17,104 nt of DNA from JBEIHX01 sp040381075 (GTDB lineage Bacteria; Pseudomonadota; Alphaproteobacteria; Caulobacterales; Aquidulcibacteraceae). The notes beneath the pieces were generated by a model that saw only the letters and a program-made list of their open reading frames with translations, did no database searches and was not told the origin of the DNA. The stretch spans positions 1 to 17,104 of the forward strand of contig JBEIHX010000051.1 of the NCBI GenBank assembly GCA_040381075.1. The letters are read 5' to 3'. A program made the translations under genes and the position numbers. Shown piece by piece: positions 1-8,419 of this stretch. The first letter of the stretch is position 1; every line of letters starts with the position of its first letter.

Positions 1-218
1 AGGCGGCCGGCCTCATCGCGCGCGCGGTGGCGCACGCCGACAGGCGCCGGCGTGCGCTCAGTCTTACCGAGGCCGGGCGCGCCCGGGAGGCTGCGATCGC
101 CGCGGGGGCGCGTGCGCGCCTCGCCGCCGCCTTTCGCGCCGCCGGCCCCCAGGCCGTCGCAGGCGCCCGCGATGTCTGGCTCGCCCTGCTCGCCGGTGCG
201 CCGGAGACCGGGCCTTGA
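1..218 (+). CDS. MarR-family transcriptional regulator, C-terminal fragment (partial at window start)
   Basis: The reading frame enters from the window edge at base 3 and stops with TGA at 216-218, leaving about 71 residues. The visible start, GLIARAVAHADRRRRALSLT followed by EAGRA, is the wing of a MarR winged helix and the beginning of its last dimerisation helix. MarR proteins are cytoplasmic dimers that bind DNA and often sense a small ligand. The DNA-recognition helix lies outside the window, so the target cannot be inferred. The stop codon overlaps the TTG start of the response regulator, so the two are almost certainly co-transcribed and translationally coupled. A MarR gene directly before an OmpR-type regulator gene recalls petP-petR of Rhodobacter capsulatus. 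That link is inferred from gene order only. Confidence 0.8.
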   Translation, partial: AAGLIARAVAHADRRRRALSLTEAGRAREAAIAAGARARLAAAFRAAGPQAVAGARDVWLALLAGAPETGP

Positions 219-895
219 CCGCCCCCGAACCGATGCACCTCCTGCTTGTTGATGATGACGACCGGATCCGGTCGCTCCTCAAGCGTTTCCTGACGCTGCG
301 CGGCTTTCGCGTCACCGCTGCCCCCGACGCAGCCGCCGCGCGCCGGTATCTTCAGGGGCTCGAGTTCGATCTCCTGGTGCTTGATGTCATGATGCCGGGC
401 GAAGATGGCTTTTCGCTCGCCCAATGGGTGCGCGCGCATGGCGACGCGCCGATCCTCCTGCTGACTGCGCGCGGCGAACCAGAGGACCGCATCCGCGGCC
501 TCGCGCTTGGTGCGGACGACTATCTGGCCAAACCCTTCGAACCGGAGGAACTCGCGTTGCGGATCGCCGCGATCCTGCGGCGACGCCCACGCAGCAGCCG
601 GCGCGCAGAGGTGTGCTTTGGCGCGTCCCGCTTCGACCCGGTCCGCGGCGAACTGCGTCGCGACGGGGCTCTCGTGCGTCTGACCGAGAGCGAGGTGCAG
701 CTCCTGCGTCTGCTTGCCGCCCGTCCCGGCGAGGTGCTCGCGCGCGAAGAACTCGCCCACGCCTCCGGCGCCGCGCTCGAGCGGTCCATTGATGTCCAGA
801 TCACCCGCCTGCGCCGCAAGGTGGAGGATGACGCAAAAGCGCCGATCTACATCCAGACGGTTCGCGGCGTCGGTTACAAACTCATGCCGGACTGA
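215..895 (+). CDS. OmpR-family response regulator (PetR/CenR-like)
   Basis: This is a 226-residue two-component response regulator. The receiver domain (about residues 7-122) has the acidic pocket DDDD at 13-16, the phospho-acceptor Asp57 in LVLDVMMPG, the switch Thr84 in LLLTARG and Lys106 in YLAKPF. The C-terminal winged helix (about 132-226) has TESEVQLL, the recognition region SIDVQITRLRRKVE and the final hairpin VRGVGYKL, all typical of OmpR/PhoB proteins. The start is TTG at 215: GGAG at 203-206 sits 8 bases upstream, while the next Met (ATG 233) has no ribosome binding site. It overlaps the MarR stop and is followed 2 bases after its own stop by the histidine kinase, which is its obvious partner. 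The MarR neighbour suggests the PetR/CenR group, but I cannot separate that group from other OmpR relatives by eye. Confidence 0.95.
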   Translation: MTAPEPMHLLLVDDDDRIRSLLKRFLTLRGFRVTAAPDAAAARRYLQGLEFDLLVLDVMMPGEDGFSLAQWVRAHGDAPILLLTARGEPEDRIRGLALGADDYLAKPFEPEELALRIAAILRRRPRSSRRAEVCFGASRFDPVRGELRRDGALVRLTESEVQLLRLLAARPGEVLAREELAHASGAALERSIDVQITRLRRKVEDDAKAPIYIQTVRGVGYKLMPD

Positions 896-897
896 GA

Positions 898-2214
898 ATG
901 AAACGGTTCAAGGACTATCTGCCCAAAGGACTTTATGCACGCACGCTTGCGAGCATCATCCTGCCGGTCGTTCTGCTGCAGATCCTGATCGCCGCCGTCT
1001 TCTTCGACGATCACTGGAAACTGATGAGCCGCCGGCTCGCTGACGCCGTCGCCGGAGACGTCGCCCTGACCGTCTGGCTGTTTGACAGGAACCCGACGCC
1101 GGAAGCCCTGGCGCCGATCGCGCGCGAGGTGTGGCGCACCACCCGGCTCAAGGTCACGCTCGAGCCACAGCTGCAGATCCCTGCCGAGCGGCCGCGCAAT
1201 TTTTTCGGCGTGCTCGACCGGACGCTCGAAAACTCCCTGCGCGCGCAACTTGGCGCGCGCGCTTTCTGGTTTGATGCGGTGACGCAGGGCGATTACGTCG
1301 AGATCCGCGTGCCGACGCACAGCGGCGTGCTGCGCTTCCTCGCCTACCGAAAACGCGCCTACGCCACCAATGGCCATGTTTTCGTCATCTGGGTTGCGGG
1401 GCTCACGGCGCTCCTGACGACCGTCTCCATCCTCTTCATCCGCAATCAGGTGCGCCCGATCCGGCGTCTCGCCGAAGCCGCGCAGGCCTACGGCACCGGG
1501 CGCGAGGCGCCAGACTTCAAACCGTCAGGCGCGCGCGAGGTGCGCCAGGCTGCGGCCGCCGTGATGGAGATGCGCGACCGCATCCAGCGCCATGTTGAGC
1601 AGCGCACGGCGCTGCTGGCCAGCGTCAGCCACGACCTGCGCACTCCGTTGACGCGCCTGAAGCTGCAACTCGCCATGATGACCCCCTCGCCCGACCTTGA
1701 CGCTGCGCGGGCGGATCTGTCGGATATGGAGCGGATGCTCGATGAATATCTCGAATTCGCCCGGGGTCAGATCGCGGAAGATCCCACACGCACCGACATC
1801 GGCGCCATCCTGCGCGAAGCCGCCACGGCCGCCGGTCGCGACGGCAAGGCGCTCGCCGTCGACATCGAACCCGACCTCATCGCCCCGGCGCGCGCCGGGG
1901 CTCTCAAACGCTGCTTCGCCAACCTGATTGAGAACGCGGCCAGCTTCGGCGAGGCGGTTCACGTCGCCGCGCGCCGGTCGGGCGATGCGGTGGAGATTTG
2001 CGTGGAGGACGACGGACCTGGCATTGCCCCGGAGCAGTATGAGGAGGCGTTCCGGCCGTTTACGCGCCTTGATCCGTCGCGAAACCAGAACCGCAAGGGC
2101 GTGGGCCTTGGCCTCGCCATCGCCCGTGATGTGGCGCGCGGTCTCGGCGGCGACGTGACCTTGAGCCCGTCGGCGCTCGGCGGTCTGAAAGCCCTGGTGC
2201 GCATTCCCGCCTGA
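898..2214 (+). CDS. EnvZ-type sensor histidine kinase
   Basis: This is a 438-residue inner-membrane kinase. Transmembrane helices lie at about 17-36 and 161-182, flanking a periplasmic sensor of about 125 residues. A HAMP linker (about 183-236) follows. The HisKA domain has the phospho-accepting His245 in SVSHDLRTPLTRLKLQL. The ATPase domain has the N box NLIENA (342-347), G1 box DDGPGIA (371-377), an F-box-like EEAFRPFTR and the G2 box GVGLGLAIA (401-409). No catalytic residue is missing. The HDLRTPLTRL form of the H box and the short two-helix layout match EnvZ-like kinases, which phosphorylate OmpR-type regulators such as the gene just upstream. The ATG lies 2 bases after the regulator's stop, so the pair should be co-expressed. 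The signal sensed cannot be read from the sequence. Confidence 0.95.
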   Translation: MKRFKDYLPKGLYARTLASIILPVVLLQILIAAVFFDDHWKLMSRRLADAVAGDVALTVWLFDRNPTPEALAPIAREVWRTTRLKVTLEPQLQIPAERPRNFFGVLDRTLENSLRAQLGARAFWFDAVTQGDYVEIRVPTHSGVLRFLAYRKRAYATNGHVFVIWVAGLTALLTTVSILFIRNQVRPIRRLAEAAQAYGTGREAPDFKPSGAREVRQAAAAVMEMRDRIQRHVEQRTALLASVSHDLRTPLTRLKLQLAMMTPSPDLDAARADLSDMERMLDEYLEFARGQIAEDPTRTDIGAILREAATAAGRDGKALAVDIEPDLIAPARAGALKRCFANLIENAASFGEAVHVAARRSGDAVEICVEDDGPGIAPEQYEEAFRPFTRLDPSRNQNRKGVGLGLAIARDVARGLGGDVTLSPSALGGLKALVRIPA

Positions 2215-2244
2215 GGATGTCTGCCGAGCGCGCTGCCTGGACCC

Positions 2245-2263
2245 CCGGCGGGCGGCCCGCCGG
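2245..2263. terminator. Perfect palindrome between convergent genes, possible bidirectional terminator
   Basis: CCGGCGGGC at 2245-2253 and GCCCGCCGG at 2255-2263 are exact complements around one base. The hairpin sits in the 58-base gap between the kinase stop (2214) and the S4-protein stop (2273), where transcription converges. No T tract follows on either strand, so it is not a textbook intrinsic terminator. It may block read-through or protect 3' ends. Confidence 0.45.
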
Positions 2264-2272
2264 CACGCCTGC

Positions 2273-2572
2273 TCAGGCCTCCGGCGCACAGACGGCGTAG
2301 AGGCTGCGCGCCTCCGGCGCCGGCCCCCGCCGCGTGCCGAGCGCGACCACGCGAACCGCAAACACGCCGTGCGCCGTCGGCGCCACAACGACGTCGCCAA
2401 CGGCGATCGCCGCTCCCGCCCGGTCGACCCGGCGCATGACGCCAGCCCGCGTCACCCGGATCAGGCCCTCGCTGGCGGCCTTCGCCGCGAGGCTTCTCGT
2501 CTTGAAAAAGCGCGCCCGCCACAGCCAGACGTCCAGTCGCGCCGTGTCGCGCCCGGGATCGGCTCCGCTCAC
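2273..2572 (-). CDS. S4-domain RNA-binding protein (Hsp15-like)
   Basis: This is a 99-residue protein. The S4 domain occupies about residues 12-60: RLDVWLWRARFFKTRSLAA, then SEGLIRV, then AIAVGDVV. The arrangement RLDxWLWxARFxKTR is characteristic of the Hsp15/HslR group, which binds RNA and in E. coli rescues stalled 50S subunits carrying nascent chains. The start is GTG at 2572, where GTGA overlaps the helicase stop. This makes the pair translationally coupled and gives a length close to the family norm; a longer upstream reading would run through the helicase gene in another frame and has no domain content. An S4 gene after a SUV3-like helicase is a recurring alphaproteobacterial arrangement. 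The ferredoxin and CarD genes that often follow elsewhere are absent here, because the kinase operon converges immediately downstream. Confidence 0.9.
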   Translation of the reverse strand: MSGADPGRDTARLDVWLWRARFFKTRSLAAKAASEGLIRVTRAGVMRRVDRAGAAIAVGDVVVAPTAHGVFAVRVVALGTRRGPAPEARSLYAVCAPEA

Positions 2573-5121
2573 GGCGCGGCTTTCCGCTGCCTGCGCCGAC
2601 GCGAGACCGCGGGCGCAGGCGCAGGCGCAGGGCGCAGCTGCGACAGCGCGGCGAACGGAGAATCCTCGTGCAGGCCAATGGCAGGCGCGCCAGTGCGGCG
2701 CAGCGGCGCCGGGCGTGGCGCGCGCCACAGGGCGGGCGCCTCGGGCCCCGCCCTGCGCATCCTGTGATAGCCGAGCGCCTTGAGGATTGCGCCGAGTTCC
2801 CCGCCGGGCGCCCCGATCATCGCCGCCAGAGCCGGATCTTCCCGAACGCCTTGCCTGCCTGCGCCAAGGCTCCACAGGTGATCCGCGAACCGGTCGAGCA
2901 CATCGAACCTGATGGCGCGCGGACCTGCCGGGTAATATCCCGCTACGGCGTAGATGCGGCCGGGCGCGGATGGATCGCGCGGGGTCGAGGCCGCCCCGGG
3001 CGGCGGCAGGAACAATGGGCCCTGACCGCCGGCGGCGGCATGGGCGAACAGCGCGAGGAGCCGCGCCGGGCGCGGCTTCAGCAGCGCCGGAAGAAACACC
3101 GCCTGACGCCCGAAGCGCACGCCAAGCGCGCGCAGCGCGCGCCGTTCGGCGGCTGACAGGGCGTCAATGTCAGCCTGCGCGCGGGCTCTCGGCAGCGCGC
3201 CCGCCGCCTCGGCGAGGCGGTCTGCGAGACCGCGGGCGAGCCCGCTGACCAGTCCCTGGCTCAGCGCGTCTTCGAGCGCCTTCAGAGCGCCGAGTTCGCG
3301 CGCGGCGAGCTGGGCGAGCCAGGCCGAAACCCGTTGCAGCGCGCGCGCGCGCGCCTGATCGGCGCCGAGCTCGCCGCCGATCAGGCGTGCGGCCGGCTTC
3401 AGCACAGATCCGTTGGCGGCGAGGGCGGCGACAATCTCTCCCTGGAAACGGATCTTGCCGTCGTCCTGCAGGGTGAAGGCGTCGTCATCGGCCTGCGCGA
3501 CCGCAGCAAGGCGGCGGGTCACCTCCGGGCGCAGGGCCTGGACTGCGACGTTGCGAAGCGCCTTCTCCTCCAGCCCCACGGCCCGCGCATCAGCCTCGAA
3601 CACCAGACCGACGAGGCGGCCCACATAGTGTCCCTCGACCGTCACCTCGCCCATGTGGTCCACGCCGGCGAGCAGGGCGTCTTCCCGTTTGAGCCCCTTC
3701 AGCAGGGCCGACGTGCGCCGATCGACGAAGCGCGCGGCGAGACCGGCGTGGAGGAGATCGGAGAGCTTGTCCTCGAGCAGGCGCGTGCGCTCGCGCCAAT
3801 GCGCGGGATCGGCCAGCCAATCGGCCCTGTTCGCGGCGTAGGTCCAGGTGCGCACATGGGCGAGGCGGGCCTGCAGGGCGTCGAGATCTCCCTCTTCACG
3901 ATCGAGTTTGGCCATCTCGCGCGCGATCATGTCCTCGGGCAGATGTCCGGCGCCCACCACGAGATGCTGCGCGAACGCCGCAGTGAGGCGCACATGCTCA
4001 TCAACCGTCGACTTGCGGAAGTCCGGCAGCTGACACAGGCTCCACAGCCGGCGCAGCGCTGACGGGGACGCGGCCGCTGCAGCGATGGCGTCATCGTCAA
4101 GCAGGCGCTGGAACGTCTCCTCGTCCAGCGCGCGCTGGCAGCGGCGCAGCATCACGTCGGGCGGCGCGCCGGCAAGGCTCGCAAGGAGGGAGTCCGCGTT
4201 GTCAAAGCTGAGCCGGGAATTGCGCCACTCAATTGTCTCGACCGGATCAAAGCTGTGGTTTTCGATCGCCACGGCCAGCTCCGGACCCAGGGCGGGGCAG
4301 TCGGCGGTCTCGCCGAACCCCCCATCGCTTCGGAACCGGCCGGCCCGCCCGGCGATCTGGGCCAGCTCGTCGGCGCGCAGGCGTCGGTTGCGCCGCCCGT
4401 CGAACTTCGCCCGGCTGGCGAAGGCGACATGGTCCACATCCATGTTCAGGCCCATGCCAATGGCGTCCGTGGCCACCAGGAAGTCGACATCGCCGTTCTG
4501 ATACATCGCAACCTGGGCGTTGCGGGTGCGCGGACTGAGGGCGCCCATCACCACCGCCGCGCCGCCCCGGTGGCGCCGGATGAGTTCGGCGATGGCGTAG
4601 ACCTCCTGGGCCGAGAAGGCCACGATGGCGGTGCGCCGGGGCAGGCGCGTCAGCTTGCGGGGCCCTGCGTAAGACAGGGCCGAAAACCGCTCGCGCCGCT
4701 CAATCCGGGCCTCGGGAACCAGCGCGCGGACGATCAGGCGCATGGTGTCGGAGCCGAGCAGCATGGTCTCGGCGCCGCCGCGTGCGTGCAGCAGCCGGTC
4801 GGTGAACACATGTCCGCGTTCGGGATCCGTGCACAGCTGGATCTCGTCGACGGCAAGAAAATCAAACCTGCGGTCGGCCGGCATGGCTTCAACCGTGGCG
4901 ATCACATAGCGGGCGTCCGCGGGACCCAGGCGTTCCTCGCCGGTCGCCAGCGCGACGGCGCGCGGGCCCTTGACGGCCGCGACCTTGTCGTAGACCTCGC
5001 GCGCCAGCAGACGCAACGGCAGGCCGATGATCCCTGAGGGATGCGCCATCAGGCGCTCGATCGCCAGAAAGGTCTTGCCGGTGTTGGTAGGTCCCAATAC
5101 TGCGGTGATCGACCCGGACAT
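2569..5121 (-). CDS. SUV3-like ATP-dependent RNA helicase
   Basis: This is an 850-residue helicase related to mitochondrial SUV3. Walker A GPTNTGKT is at residues 10-17. The Walker B/DExx motif appears as AVDEIQLCTDPERGH. In the second RecA domain the motifs ATDAIGMGLNMDVDHV and QIAGRAGRF are complete. The long C-terminal part (about 400-850) resembles SUV3-type C-terminal regions and ends in a Pro/Ala-rich, basic tail (RRRRQRKAAP). Such helicases unwind RNA and probably act in RNA decay. I chose ATG 5121 (MSGSITAVLGPTNTGKT) because AGGA lies about 9 bases upstream and family members begin just before Walker A. ATG 5139 is the alternative. The frame stays open upstream into the antisense of the flavoenzyme gene, but that part has no helicase features. 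The stop overlaps the S4 gene's start. Confidence 0.92.
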   Translation of the reverse strand: MSGSITAVLGPTNTGKTFLAIERLMAHPSGIIGLPLRLLAREVYDKVAAVKGPRAVALATGEERLGPADARYVIATVEAMPADRRFDFLAVDEIQLCTDPERGHVFTDRLLHARGGAETMLLGSDTMRLIVRALVPEARIERRERFSALSYAGPRKLTRLPRRTAIVAFSAQEVYAIAELIRRHRGGAAVVMGALSPRTRNAQVAMYQNGDVDFLVATDAIGMGLNMDVDHVAFASRAKFDGRRNRRLRADELAQIAGRAGRFRSDGGFGETADCPALGPELAVAIENHSFDPVETIEWRNSRLSFDNADSLLASLAGAPPDVMLRRCQRALDEETFQRLLDDDAIAAAAASPSALRRLWSLCQLPDFRKSTVDEHVRLTAAFAQHLVVGAGHLPEDMIAREMAKLDREEGDLDALQARLAHVRTWTYAANRADWLADPAHWRERTRLLEDKLSDLLHAGLAARFVDRRTSALLKGLKREDALLAGVDHMGEVTVEGHYVGRLVGLVFEADARAVGLEEKALRNVAVQALRPEVTRRLAAVAQADDDAFTLQDDGKIRFQGEIVAALAANGSVLKPAARLIGGELGADQARARALQRVSAWLAQLAARELGALKALEDALSQGLVSGLARGLADRLAEAAGALPRARAQADIDALSAAERRALRALGVRFGRQAVFLPALLKPRPARLLALFAHAAAGGQGPLFLPPPGAASTPRDPSAPGRIYAVAGYYPAGPRAIRFDVLDRFADHLWSLGAGRQGVREDPALAAMIGAPGGELGAILKALGYHRMRRAGPEAPALWRAPRPAPLRRTGAPAIGLHEDSPFAALSQLRPAPAPAPAVSRRRRQRKAAP

Positions 5122-5280
5122 TCCACGCGTTCCTGTCATTCGCCACCGCAGGCTGGCATGCGCCGCGGCCATAACCAAGCCGGTCCGGCGCCGAGAGGCC
5201 GCCGGCCTGCAGGGGCGCCCTCCCACGCGGCGCCCTGTTCTGCCCCGCGCGCCCGACGCCGGCGATCCGGACATCTGACG

Positions 5281-5306
5281 CCCAAACCCGCGGCCCAAAC
5301 CCGCGG
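5281..5306. repeat. 13-bp tandem duplication
   Basis: CCCAAACCCGCGG occurs twice without interruption, at 5281-5293 and 5294-5306, in non-coding DNA upstream of the flavoenzyme gene. Confidence 0.85.
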
Positions 5307-5407
5307 CCCCGCCCTGGGGCCGGGGGGCCCCATTGCCCGCCGCGGCCCGGATTGCATGGACGCCTGCGGCCCCGGCCGAGGCCCGATCCCGCCCGCCTGA
5401 TCTCCCA

Positions 5408-5448
5408 CGCCTGATCACCGGCGCCTGATCACCGGCGCCTGATACCGG
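5408..5448. repeat. 14-bp tandem repeat, about three units
   Basis: CGCCTGATCACCGG is at 5408-5421 and 5422-5435. A third copy lacking one C (5436-5448) follows, then a degenerate half unit. Each unit contains TGATCA. The array lies about 60 bases upstream of the flavoenzyme start, so it could affect its promoter. Confidence 0.85.
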
Positions 5449-5505
5449 CGCCGGATCAGCGCTGGCGCCTTGGCGGTTCGCCCCGGCTCGTGGTTGACTG
5501 CGGCC

Positions 5506-6651
5506 ATGAGCATCGCCGCCGCCCGCGCCCTGTCGCCGGAAATCGCCGCCCGCGCACCGGAATTCGCCCGCCAGCGCCGTCTGCCTGAGGATTTGGCCCG
5601 CCGTATGGCGCGTGCGGGACTGTTTCGGATGGCGGTCCCCCGGGCGATCGGGGGGAGCGAGGCAAGCCCGCGTGAGATCGCCGAGACGATCGAGACAGTG
5701 GCGCAGGCAGACGCGTCCGCAGGCTGGTGCGTCATGATCGCGACCACGACTGCGCTCAATGCGGCCTATCTGCCGGAGGACATCGCCCGCGCCGTGTTTG
5801 CTGCGCCCGAAGCCATCACCGGCGGCGTGTTCGCACCGCTTGGCAGGGCGATCCCTGATGGCGACGACTATGTGGTCAGCGGGCGCTGGAAATGGGCCTC
5901 GGGCAGCCAGAATTGCGACTGGCTCGTCGGCGGCGCCATGATCCATGAGGACGGCGTGCTGCGCACCCTTCCCAACGGCCAGCCCGATCACCGGATGATG
6001 ATCTTCCCCGCCGATGAGGTTGAGCTGATCGACACATGGCATGTCAGCGGCCTGGAGGGCACCGGCTCGCTCGACATGCAGGTCGCAGATGTCCGGGTGC
6101 CGCGTCAGCGCAGCGTGTCGCTGATCGCCGACAAACCCCGCCACGATGGTCCGCTTTACGCGTTTCCCGCCTTTGGTCTGCTCGCCGTCGGCGTTGCGGC
6201 GGTGGCGCTTGGAAACGCCCGCGCCGCCATCGAGGCCCTGATCGGGCTCGCCGGCGCCAAACGACCACAGGGCGCGCGCCGCACGCTGGCGGAACGCGGC
6301 TCAACGCAGGCCGAGGTGGCGCGGGCGGAAGCGCTGCTGCGCTCCGCCCGGGCGTTTCTGCATGAAGCGATCGACGCGGCATGGACGGCGGCCGGGCGCG
6401 CCGGCGCCCTCTCGGCGTCGGATCGCGCGCTGCTGCGTCTCGCCGCCACCCACGCGGCGCGCACCGGCGCCGAGGTCGCCCGCATGATGTATGATCTCGG
6501 CGGGGGATCGAGCGTGTTTCTGGATTGTCCATTGCAGAAACGCTTCCGCGACGCTCATGTGCCGACCCAGCACATCATGGTCGCTCCGCCCACTTTCGAA
6601 CTGGCGGGCCGTACGCTGCTCGGTCTGATCAATGACGACCCGAGTTTCTGA
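5506..6651 (+). CDS. Acyl-CoA dehydrogenase-fold flavoprotein (possible group D flavin monooxygenase)
   Basis: This is a 381-residue cytoplasmic enzyme. It has an N-terminal helical domain (GLFRMAVPRAIGGSEASPRE), a middle beta domain (YVVSGRWKWASGSQNCDWLV, then GTGSLDMQVADVRVP) and a C-terminal helical domain. The latter ends in YDLGGGSSVFLDCPLQKRFR followed by DAHVPTQHIMV. That C-terminal form resembles Acyl-CoA_dh_2 proteins such as HsaA and DszC, which use reduced flavin and oxygen, more than classical acyl-CoA dehydrogenases. The usual catalytic-base region is not obvious by eye. ATG 5506 gives the family-like start MSIAAARALSPEIA; a TTG at 5470 is less likely. The amidohydrolase begins 43 bases downstream with no terminator between, so they are probably one operon. 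The substrate is unknown. Confidence 0.82.
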   Translation: MSIAAARALSPEIAARAPEFARQRRLPEDLARRMARAGLFRMAVPRAIGGSEASPREIAETIETVAQADASAGWCVMIATTTALNAAYLPEDIARAVFAAPEAITGGVFAPLGRAIPDGDDYVVSGRWKWASGSQNCDWLVGGAMIHEDGVLRTLPNGQPDHRMMIFPADEVELIDTWHVSGLEGTGSLDMQVADVRVPRQRSVSLIADKPRHDGPLYAFPAFGLLAVGVAAVALGNARAAIEALIGLAGAKRPQGARRTLAERGSTQAEVARAEALLRSARAFLHEAIDAAWTAAGRAGALSASDRALLRLAATHAARTGAEVARMMYDLGGGSSVFLDCPLQKRFRDAHVPTQHIMVAPPTFELAGRTLLGLINDDPSF

Positions 6652-6694
6652 CGGGTGCGCCCGATGAAAGACGATGCGATGGGGAGAGGCCTGA

Positions 6695-8419
6695 ATGGCG
6701 GCGCGGTTTGATCTGGTGGTGCGCGGCGGGGTCGTCGCAGACGGGGCAGGCGCGCCCCTGCGCCGCGCTGACGTCGCGGTCAGCGACGGATTGATCGCAG
6801 CGATCGGTCCGGGGCTGCCGGCGGGCCTGCACGAGATCGACGCGCGCGACCGTCTGGTCACGCCGGGTTTCGTGGACGTGCACACCCACTATGACGGCCA
6901 GGCGACCTGGGACGATCGGCTCGAGCCGTCCTCCCGCCACGGCGTGACCACAGCCGTCATGGGCAATTGCGGCGTTGGCTTTGCGCCTTGCCGCGCCGCC
7001 GACCGTGACGCCCTGGTGCGCCTGATGGAGGGGGTGGAGGACATCCCGGGCGCCGCGCTTCATGAAGGCCTGCCCTGGAACTGGGAAAGTTTTGCGGACT
7101 ATCTCGATGTGATCGAGCGACGGCCGCGTGACATCGACCTTGGCGCCTATCTGCCGCACGGCGCTCTGCGCGTCTTCGTCATGGGCGATCGCGCGGTCCG
7201 CCGCGAGGCCGCCACCGGCGCGGATATCGCGGCGATGGCTGCGTTGACGCACGAGGCGATGCGCGCCGGCGCGCTCGGGTTTGCGACATCGCGCGCGCTC
7301 GTGCACAGGAGTTCGGACGGCGAACTCACGCCGATGTACCGCGCCGGGCGCGACGAGCTGCTGGCCATCGCCGGGGCCCTGGGGGGGCGCGGGGTGTTCC
7401 AGTCGGTGATGGATTTCCTGCCGTTCGAGGCGGAGTGGCGCCTGTTCCTCGAGGCCGAGCGCGCCGGCGCCGGCGGGGCGACCTTCTCGCTGACCCAGGT
7501 CGAGGCCGCGCCTGAGGGCTATCGCAAGCTGCTCGCCGCAACGACGGCCGCCAACCAGGCCGGCCACCGCGTGCGCGCGCAGATCCTGACCCGTCCGATT
7601 GGGGTTCTGATGGGGCTGGAGGCCACAATCCATCCCTTCGTGACCAGACCAGGCTACCAGGCGATCGCCGGGCGTCCGCTCGCCGATCGGGTCGCTGCGA
7701 TGCGTGATCCGGCCCTCAAGGCGCGCATCCTGAGCGAGCCCGCCGGCGATTTCCATCCGATCCTCGCCCTGTTCAGCCATGCGCGGGAGAAACTGTTTCC
7801 GCTGATGGACAGCCCCGACTACGCGCCCGCCGCCGCCGACTCGGTGGCCGCACGGGCCGCCGCGGCGGGGCGCGATGCGGAGGAATGGCTCTATGACTGG
7901 CTCCTTGAGGACGACGGGCGCGCCCTCATTTACGCGCCGGTCTACAATTACGCGTCCGGCGATCTTGCCGCGGTCCACGAGATGATGCGCCACCCATACA
8001 CCGTCTTCGGTCTGGCCGATGGCGGCGCCCATGTCGGGACGATTTCGGACGCGTCCGCAACCACGTTCACGCTGACCCATTGGGCGCGTGACACCGGCGC
8101 ATTCGATATTCCCGCCGCGGTGCGCATCCTCACCCGGATCCCTGCCGAGACTGTCGGCCTGCTTGACCGGGGGCTCGTCGCGGTCGGCGCGAAAGCGGAT
8201 CTCAATGTCATCGACCTCGACCGTCTGGCGATCCGGCGTCCGAAAATCGTCCATGACCTGCCGGCAGGTGGAAAACGGTTCCTGCAGGACGCGGAAGGCT
8301 ATGACGCGACGATCGTCTCCGGTCGAATCATCAGCCGCATGGGCGAACCGCTGAGGGAGCTGCCAGGGCGGCTGGTGCGCGGGCGGCGCGCTGCTCCCGA
8401 GCTCCTTGCGGCGGAGTAA
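6695..8419 (+). CDS. N-acyl-D-amino-acid deacylase-family amidohydrolase
   Basis: This is a 574-residue metal-dependent hydrolase of the amidohydrolase superfamily. The N-terminal small-barrel strand DLVVRGGVVADGAGAP leads to the metal motif VDVHTHYDGQ (His63, His65). Cys92 in MGNCGVGFAPC matches the metal-site cysteine of D-aminoacylases. GALGFATSRALVHR and the late Asp442 in GLADGGAHVG complete the barrel, and the end (GAKADLNVIDLD, then ATIVSGRIIS) returns to the small barrel. Family members typically release D-amino acids from N-acyl forms, but many relatives act on other cyclic or acyl amides, so the substrate is inferred. The start is ATG 6695, with GGGGAGAGG just upstream. It follows the flavoenzyme in a likely operon and its stop directly abuts that of suhB. 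Confidence 0.88.
   Translation: MAARFDLVVRGGVVADGAGAPLRRADVAVSDGLIAAIGPGLPAGLHEIDARDRLVTPGFVDVHTHYDGQATWDDRLEPSSRHGVTTAVMGNCGVGFAPCRAADRDALVRLMEGVEDIPGAALHEGLPWNWESFADYLDVIERRPRDIDLGAYLPHGALRVFVMGDRAVRREAATGADIAAMAALTHEAMRAGALGFATSRALVHRSSDGELTPMYRAGRDELLAIAGALGGRGVFQSVMDFLPFEAEWRLFLEAERAGAGGATFSLTQVEAAPEGYRKLLAATTAANQAGHRVRAQILTRPIGVLMGLEATIHPFVTRPGYQAIAGRPLADRVAAMRDPALKARILSEPAGDFHPILALFSHAREKLFPLMDSPDYAPAAADSVAARAAAAGRDAEEWLYDWLLEDDGRALIYAPVYNYASGDLAAVHEMMRHPYTVFGLADGGAHVGTISDASATTFTLTHWARDTGAFDIPAAVRILTRIPAETVGLLDRGLVAVGAKADLNVIDLDRLAIRRPKIVHDLPAGGKRFLQDAEGYDATIVSGRIISRMGEPLRELPGRLVRGRRAAPELLAAE

Larger units (their letters stand above)
5122..5505. other. Divergent intergenic region with two short tandem repeats
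   Basis: These 384 bases separate the helicase (-) from the flavoenzyme (+) and should hold both promoters. I found no convincing -35/-10 pair. A 13-bp duplication (5281-5306), a GGGGCC/GGCCCC hairpin (5316-5331) and a 14-bp tandem array (5408-5448) are visible. No ORF here has protein-like composition. Confidence 0.6.

Noticed and set aside
5140..6144. Open minus-strand extension of the helicase frame by more than 300 residues.
   Set aside because: It runs antisense to the flavoenzyme gene, has no helicase-like or other domain, and Walker A sits at the expected place from the ATG at 5121.
6629..8254. 541-codon minus-strand frame.
   Set aside because: It is the antisense shadow of the amidohydrolase, whose metal motifs are intact on the + strand.
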